A DNA stretch of 64,000 nucleotides, taken from JAZDLX01 sp964538455 (lineage in GTDB: Bacteria > Electryoneota > Electryoneia > Electryoneales > Electryoneaceae). A model generated the notes under the pieces. That model searched no databases. It saw only the letters and a list, made by a program, of their open reading frames with translations, and had not been told where the DNA came from. Location: positions 1-64,000 of the forward strand of contig CAZIDZ010000011.1 of assembly GCA_964538455.1 (NCBI GenBank). The letters are read 5' to 3'. Shown piece after piece: positions 59,480 through 64,000 of the stretch. Every line of letters begins with the position of its first letter. The stretch's first letter is position 1. The position numbers and the translations under genes were made by a program.

Positions 59480-60268
59480 ATGGGTCACGCGAAGTCAGAA
59501 ACGCCTCGGTCGGATTCGCCGAGGATGCTCATTGAAATTGTCACCCTCTTCCCTGAGGGGATCGAGGCGATTCTCGGCGAATCGATGTTGAAGCGGGCGC
59601 ATGAATTCGGAATCGTCCGCACCGAACTTGTTCAACTCCGGGATTTCGCCGAGGACAAGCACAGCACCGTGGACGACAAGCCATTCGGTGGTGGCCCCGG
59701 AATGGTGCTGAAACCGGAACCGATCGCCGCGGCGCTGCGCCATCTGCGGACCAAGCGTCCCGAGCCTGAACCGCTGGTGATTTTGACCAGCCCCCAGGGC
59801 AAAACGCTGACCCAGGAGCTCGCGGAAGAGTTGGCGGAACGGCAGCGACTGACGATCCTCTGCGGGCATTACAAGGGTGTGGATCAGCGGATCATCGACG
59901 AGTTCGTCGACCTGGAAGTCTCGATCGGAGATTATATCCTCACCGGCGGCGAACTTGCGGCGGCTGTGCTCGTGGATGCCGTCGTCCGCCTGTTGCCGGG
60001 AGTGCTCGGAGACCCGGAGTCGGCGTCGGGCGACAGTTTTACCCGGCGCCTGCTCGATCACCCGCACTACACCCAGCCCGCTATCTGGGAAAACCGGGAG
60101 GTTCCGCCGATCCTGGTATCGGGTCACCACGCGAACGTGGAACAGTGGCGTTTTGAGCAGGCGCTGCAACGGACCCGGACGCTGCGCCCGGACCTCTACC
60201 GCCGCTGGGTCGAATCGCACGGGGATCCGTCAGAGGACAAGAAGCAGAAAAAGAAACGCGACCGCTGA
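59480..60268 (+). CDS. trmD: tRNA (guanine-N1)-methyltransferase TrmD
   Basis: Methylates G37 of tRNAs to prevent frameshifting. It has a SPOUT trefoil-knot fold: IEIVTLFPEGIEAILGESML, DDKPFGGGPGMVLKPEP, LCGHYKGVDQRIIDEFVDLE and SIGDYILTGGELAAAVL are all present, and the substrate segment GDPESASGDSF follows. ATG 59480 has GGAG 7 nt upstream and adds 15 residues; ATG 59525 gives the canonical N-terminus (MLIEIVTLFPE) but lacks a spaced Shine-Dalgarno site. rplS follows after 51 bp. It ends in a Lys-rich tail (DKKQKKKRDR). Confidence 0.96.
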   Translation: MGHAKSETPRSDSPRMLIEIVTLFPEGIEAILGESMLKRAHEFGIVRTELVQLRDFAEDKHSTVDDKPFGGGPGMVLKPEPIAAALRHLRTKRPEPEPLVILTSPQGKTLTQELAEELAERQRLTILCGHYKGVDQRIIDEFVDLEVSIGDYILTGGELAAAVLVDAVVRLLPGVLGDPESASGDSFTRRLLDHPHYTQPAIWENREVPPILVSGHHANVEQWRFEQALQRTRTLRPDLYRRWVESHGDPSEDKKQKKKRDR

Positions 60269-60319
60269 GGCCGCTGGAAACGAAAAGAAGCAGGAAACGC
60301 TGCAATCAAGGGATATACG

Positions 60320-60838
60320 ATGTCGGACCAGATTATTCAGGAACTGAACCGCCGCGAAGTGCGCGAGGGTATTCCTCAATTCACCGCCGGTGACACGGTG
60401 GCTGTGCATGTTCGCGTCGTTGAAGGGCAGAAAGAGCGCATCCAGATCTTCAAGGGCACCGTTATCGCGATGCGCGGACGGGGAGCAAACCTCAAGTTCA
60501 CCGTGCGCAAGATTTCGAGCGGAGTCGGCGTCGAGCGCGTTTTCCCCGTCAATTCGCCTTCGGTTGCCAAGGTCGAGCTTGAGAAGGAAGGGCAGGTCCG
60601 CCGCTCCAAGCTGTATTACCTCCGTGAACGAGTCGGCAAGAAGGCCCGGATCCGCGAAAAAGAGACCAACAACTCACTGTCGACCGAGGAAAAAGCGGAG
60701 AAGGAAGCCGCCCGCGCTCAAAACATCGCCGCCAAGCAGGCCGCCAAGGCCGCCAAAAAGGCCGAGAACGGGGAGACCGTCGCGAAACCGAGGAAAAAGG
60801 TCGCGAAGAAGTCGGGCAAAGCCACAGCCAAATCGTAA
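60320..60838 (+). CDS. rplS: ribosomal protein bL19 with a basic C-terminal extension
   Basis: The first 110-115 residues are a normal bL19 (FTAGDTVAVHVRVVEGQKER, GVGVERVFPVNSPSV, RSKLYYLRERVGKKARI). The protein continues to 172 residues with an Ala/Lys-rich, strongly basic tail (AAKQAAKAAKKAENG, KPRKKVAKKSGKATAKS). The usual length is about 115. The extension is opposite in charge to the acidic tail of bS16 in the same operon. Last gene of the ffh-rplS operon. Confidence 0.95.
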   Translation: MSDQIIQELNRREVREGIPQFTAGDTVAVHVRVVEGQKERIQIFKGTVIAMRGRGANLKFTVRKISSGVGVERVFPVNSPSVAKVELEKEGQVRRSKLYYLRERVGKKARIREKETNNSLSTEEKAEKEAARAQNIAAKQAAKAAKKAENGETVAKPRKKVAKKSGKATAKS

Positions 60839-60859
60839 TCCGGAATTCATGGCGATACG

Positions 60860-61432
60860 ATGTCCAAGGTCCTCGATTCCACCAGTTCGCGCGGCACGAG
60901 AAGAACGGTCCGCATCGCCTTGATGACAGCGGCGGCGGTCGCCAGCGGGTACCTGTTGATCGCGATCCCGAACGTCGAACTGGTCACCGCCACTGTCGCA
61001 ATTGCGGGCCTGATGATGGGTCCGTTGCCCGGCGCCTTGGTCGGCACCCTGGCAATGGCGATTTTCGGTTCGCTGAATATCTTCGGAGTCCCCTATCCCC
61101 CGGTGTGGGTCGCTCAGATGCTGGGCGAGGCAACAACGGGGCTGCTGTTCGGGCTTATCCGGTTTGCCTACGACCGGGCGCCGCACATACGCCGGGTGTG
61201 GATCGGCGCCGCCCTGGCAGCCGCCGCCACCCTCTTCTACGACCTGATCACAAACCTGGCGTTTCCCATTGGTTCCATGGTTCCCGTCAGCGCCTGGTGG
61301 CCCTATCTGATCGCCGGGATCCCGTTCGCTGTCACGCACCTGGTCAGCAACATCCTGATCTTTGCCCTCGTCGTCCCCGTTACCTGGTCGCGCATCGGGC
61401 GGCGATACATGGAGCACAGTATCTTACCCTGA
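60860..61432 (+). CDS. ECF transporter S-component-like membrane protein
   Basis: A 190-residue protein with about five or six membrane helices: ALMTAAAVASGYLLIAIPNVELV, AIAGLMMGPLPGALVGTLAMAIFG, WVAQMLGEATTGLLFGLIRF and WWPYLIAGIPFAVTHLVSN. The size and the GxxxG-rich first helices fit the substrate-binding (S) component of energy-coupling-factor vitamin transporters. The vitamin cannot be assigned, and no ECF A/T genes are adjacent, so a shared module elsewhere is assumed. It starts 21 bp after rplS and could be read from that operon. Confidence 0.75.
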   Translation: MSKVLDSTSSRGTRRTVRIALMTAAAVASGYLLIAIPNVELVTATVAIAGLMMGPLPGALVGTLAMAIFGSLNIFGVPYPPVWVAQMLGEATTGLLFGLIRFAYDRAPHIRRVWIGAALAAAATLFYDLITNLAFPIGSMVPVSAWWPYLIAGIPFAVTHLVSNILIFALVVPVTWSRIGRRYMEHSILP

Positions 61433-61559
61433 TCATCCTGATGGATTCCATGCGCAAAGATCTGACTTCCAAGCCGTTTCTTCCCTTATATTCTTGTCGA
61501 TCTCCGCTGTTTTTCGTGTTTCAGACGTACCGGATCGATTTGCTGGCAGGAACGACACC

Positions 61560-62747
61560 TTGACTCGCTCCATCTCTACAGACCAGATCAAAGCGGGTGC
61601 TCGGCTGGCCCGATCCATCTACGATGAGGACGGGAACCTTCAATACTGCTTTGGATTTACCCTCCACGAAATCGACGTCGAACGGATTAAGAACTCGCAT
61701 ATCAGCGCGGTGGAAATCTTCAGCGAATCCCCTCCCACGGACCCGGAAAAACTGCTACGCGACACGGTTCGGCTGGCTGTCACCAGGAATGTCGCCGTGG
61801 TGGAGCCGTCCGCCGGAATCAAGCTGCCGGAGATCCTGAAACCCGAGAAGATCCGCAATTCTCTGGAAGCAAGTGACGTCTGGCGCGGCGCGGAACCGAC
61901 ACATGATGCAGTCCAATCCGCCGCTGAGCTGCTGATCCAGGGGGTCGAGGATACCGGTGCGCTGCTGGCATCGTTGCCGAAGCAGGTTTTTGGCGAAGAG
62001 GAGGCGAAACACCTGCTGAATGTGGCAATCGTTAGCCTCGCAATGTCCAGGATTTTCGATTTTCCTCCCCGCGATCAGCACGCCATCGTGCTCGCCGCCC
62101 TGCTGCACGACGCCGGTAGATTTCTCTTTCTTGAACTGAGGAACAAGCCACTGGAAGCGTTGTCGGGATTTGAAGCACTCGCGATGCAGGAGCACCCCAA
62201 CCTCTCCTCAATGCTGTTGCGGGGAATCCAACCCGGTCCGAGCGAAGTGCAGACCGCGATTCAGCACCACCATGAGGCGTTCAACGGAAACGGGTACCCC
62301 CAGGGATTGAAGGGGGTCGCCAGCCCGCCGGGAATCCTCCGTAAGAACGAGGCGGGAGTGATGCACCGTTACGCCGAAGTCCTCAACTTGGCGAATGACT
62401 ACATCTCCTATGTCGATGGTTCCTACGACGGACAGTCCCGCACTCCCCTGGAAGCGGTTACGTTGATTGTCGAGGGATCGGGATCGCGTTACAACCCCTT
62501 TGTTGTTCTGGAGTTCTGCAGTCTCGTGCAGCGCTTCCCGGAAGGGATCCAGGTGAACATCCTGTCCACGAGCAGCGGGAGATACGGAGGTTTTTCCGGG
62601 GTCATCCGTGAAGCCGGCGGAACGGACGAGAACAACCCGGTAAAGCGGATCCTGCTGATGCGCAATGCGAAGGGGATGGCCATCACGCCCGCCGAGGTGG
62701 ATCTCAGCGGCGAACGGCATGTAAAATTGCGCCTCGCCGAGCTCTGA
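61560..62747 (+). CDS. HD-GYP-type phosphohydrolase-like protein
   Basis: A 395-residue soluble protein. An N-terminal region of about 150 residues of unknown type (SISTDQIKAGARLARSIYDEDG) precedes an HD domain with HAIVLAALLHDAGRFLFLE, a later EHPNLSSMLLRG and the HD-GYP signature AIQHHHEAFNGNGYPQGLKG. HD-GYP enzymes hydrolyse cyclic di-GMP; the GYP motif is kept, but some neighbouring residues differ (HDAGR for HDIGK, NGNGYP for DGSGYP). It starts with TTG at 61560, preceded by CAGGAA; the frame also runs upstream inside the ECF gene, which is rejected. Confidence 0.8.
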   Translation: MTRSISTDQIKAGARLARSIYDEDGNLQYCFGFTLHEIDVERIKNSHISAVEIFSESPPTDPEKLLRDTVRLAVTRNVAVVEPSAGIKLPEILKPEKIRNSLEASDVWRGAEPTHDAVQSAAELLIQGVEDTGALLASLPKQVFGEEEAKHLLNVAIVSLAMSRIFDFPPRDQHAIVLAALLHDAGRFLFLELRNKPLEALSGFEALAMQEHPNLSSMLLRGIQPGPSEVQTAIQHHHEAFNGNGYPQGLKGVASPPGILRKNEAGVMHRYAEVLNLANDYISYVDGSYDGQSRTPLEAVTLIVEGSGSRYNPFVVLEFCSLVQRFPEGIQVNILSTSSGRYGGFSGVIREAGGTDENNPVKRILLMRNAKGMAITPAEVDLSGERHVKLRLAEL

Positions 62748-62979
62748 TGCCAGCGGACGGGCGCCTCTGGAGCCCGGCATCTGTTTTCAGGAACCATCCT
62801 TCGATTCAACCTGCCAAGATCGCTTGACTGACCTCCTCCCCCCCGGCTACCTTATCGCTTTCAAGCGGGGCCCGGTGGAGGGGCTGAAGCGGTGTTGCCC
62901 GGATCGTGACGCGAGTAAACAAACCCGCCGAGAACAGCGCTCCCTCCGATGATGGCATCACCTCCCAGCGGCGAATCCA

Positions 62980-64000
62980 TGCGAATCGCATTGATCGGAT
63001 GGCAGGGCGGCGGCAAGTCCACCCTGTTCACAGCCTGTACAGGCGCGCAACCGGTCGAGGGTGAAGAGGCGCACCCCGGTGGAGCCCGTGTCCCCGATGA
63101 GATGCTCGACCGCCTTCACACGCTCTATCCCCCTGCGAAAAAAGTCAACGCGCGCGTGGATTATCTCGACATCGCCGGTCTCGTCCCCGCCCACAAGAAG
63201 AGTGGTTTCAAGCGCTCCCTGATTAACCACCTGCAGGGGGCGAACGTGCTTGCCGCAGTGATCGGCACCTTCTCCCTCACCAGCAGGCCGCTCGAGGAGC
63301 TGGCTGCATCCGTGCGAGCAGACGTTACCGACCTCGAGACGGAACTGCTGCTCTCGGACTTGCAAATCGCCGAAACCCGCATCGAGCGGATCAAACAGAG
63401 TCATCAGCGCGGCCAGAGTGTGGACGCCATCGAAGAGAAGGCGATGGAGAAGGCGTTCGAGGCGCTGAACGAGGAGAAGGCTCTGCGCGATGTCGAATTC
63501 GACGCCACCGAGGACAAAGCGCTGCGGACCTACTCGTTCCTCAGCAGGAAACCGATGCTGATCGCGGTCAACCACGGGGAGGATCAGGACGGCGCGGCGA
63601 TCGCGAGCCGTGTGCAAGACCTGGCCGGCGAGAAGAAACGCGTCGAGGCGCTGGATTGCAGGCTGGAGGCCGAGATCGCCGTACTCGAAGAGCAGGACCG
63701 CGCTGCGTTTCTCAAGGAGATGGGGATTCAGACTCCTGCGAGCGACCGGGTAATCCGGGCAGGGTTCAATCTGCTCGGACTGATTCGTTTCTTCACAGTG
63801 GGCGACGACGAAGTCCGGGCGTGGCCGATTCCCCGGGGGATGGAAGCCGTGGAGGCCGCGGGTGAAATCCACAGCGATCTCGAACGCGGATTTATCCGCG
63901 CGGAAGTGGTTGATTCGGATCACCTGCTCGAGAAGGGATCGCTCTCCGCGTGCCGCGATGCGGGCTTGCTGCGGCTGGAAGGAAAACACTACGTCGTTCA
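62980..64000 (+). CDS. YchF/OBG-type GTPase, 3' end cut by the window edge
   Basis: 340 codons with no stop before the edge. The P loop is GWQGGGKSTLFTACTG, unlike the usual GxPNVGKSTLFN of YchF. The DxxG box is DIAGLVPAHKKSGF. The C-terminal DUF933/TGS part matches YchF well: NLLGLIRFFTVGDDEVRAW, IPRGMEAVEAAGEIHSDLERGFIRAEVV and GLLRLEGKHYVVQ at the edge. Only about 10-15 residues are probably missing. The nucleotide-specificity region is not clearly recognisable (IAVNHGED). ATG 62980 is chosen; ATG 62950 is in frame but without a Shine-Dalgarno site. It may be a divergent paralogue of the standard YchF. Confidence 0.82.

Overview
The window is a scaffolded stretch, moderately GC-rich, of a Gram-negative bacterial chromosome, most likely a metagenome-assembled genome: it holds three gaps of exactly 100 N. 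Envelope and secretion genes (lipid A acyltransferase, split ADP-heptose genes, two proteins ending in type IX secretion sorting domains, outer-membrane barrels), together with mutS2, a Na+-pumping decarboxylase and FecR/CHASE2 signalling genes, point to the Fibrobacterota-Chlorobiota-Bacteroidota (FCB) neighbourhood or an allied candidate phylum. That placement is inference. No phage, conjugative element or CRISPR array is seen.

Layout. 1-6.5 kb: ligA, then efp-accB-accC-gcvH-gcvPA. 6.8-13.1 kb: SPFH protein, 16S/23S pseudouridine synthase, a glycosyltransferase broken by an in-frame TGA, a minus-strand ArsR-SRPBCC-membrane-DUF1801 cluster from a nearly leaderless promoter, and cstA. 13.3-21.9 kb: a putative lipoprotein, a stand-alone Smr protein, a transposase remnant in a palindrome-rich patch, recG, a DUF4139 protein, pcm, cyclopropane synthase and an acetyltransferase. 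21.9-28.2 kb: valS, an intact REP-associated tyrosine transposase (RAYT) between two palindromes, an M23 peptidase and a TPR protein. 28.3-32.8 kb: two arylsulfotransferase-like secreted paralogues sharing an almost identical 300-bp block. 32.9-37.1 kb: mutS2, an outer-membrane barrel, a small membrane protein and a CoA-binding protein. 37.2-41.8 kb: a Na+-translocating acyl-CoA decarboxylase operon (carboxyltransferase cut by a gap, oadG, biotin carrier, oadB) with an esterase inside it. 42.2-51.5 kb: a TPR protein divergent from a four-gene envelope set (secreted protein, FecR-domain protein, large barrel, CHASE2 class III cyclase). 51.6-56.0 kb: YD-repeat-like protein, lipid A acyltransferase, heptose kinase, tRNA-Val(CAC), heptose-phosphate nucleotidyltransferase. 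56.1-64 kb: ffh-rpsP-khpA-rimM-trmD-rplS, an ECF S component, an HD-GYP protein and a YchF-like GTPase running off the right edge.

Most genes are housekeeping. The most unusual content is (i) many different short palindromic repeat families beside one live RAYT gene and one dead fragment, including a family whose stems differ in sequence but stay complementary; (ii) the secreted/FecR/barrel/CHASE2-cyclase set, which could couple the outer envelope to a cyclic nucleotide; (iii) a recently homogenised 300-bp segment in two secreted paralogues; (iv) long charged tails on ribosomal proteins bS16 and bL19. Two of the three gaps look like assembly artefacts: each is flanked by a duplicated k-mer, and collapsing it restores an open frame.
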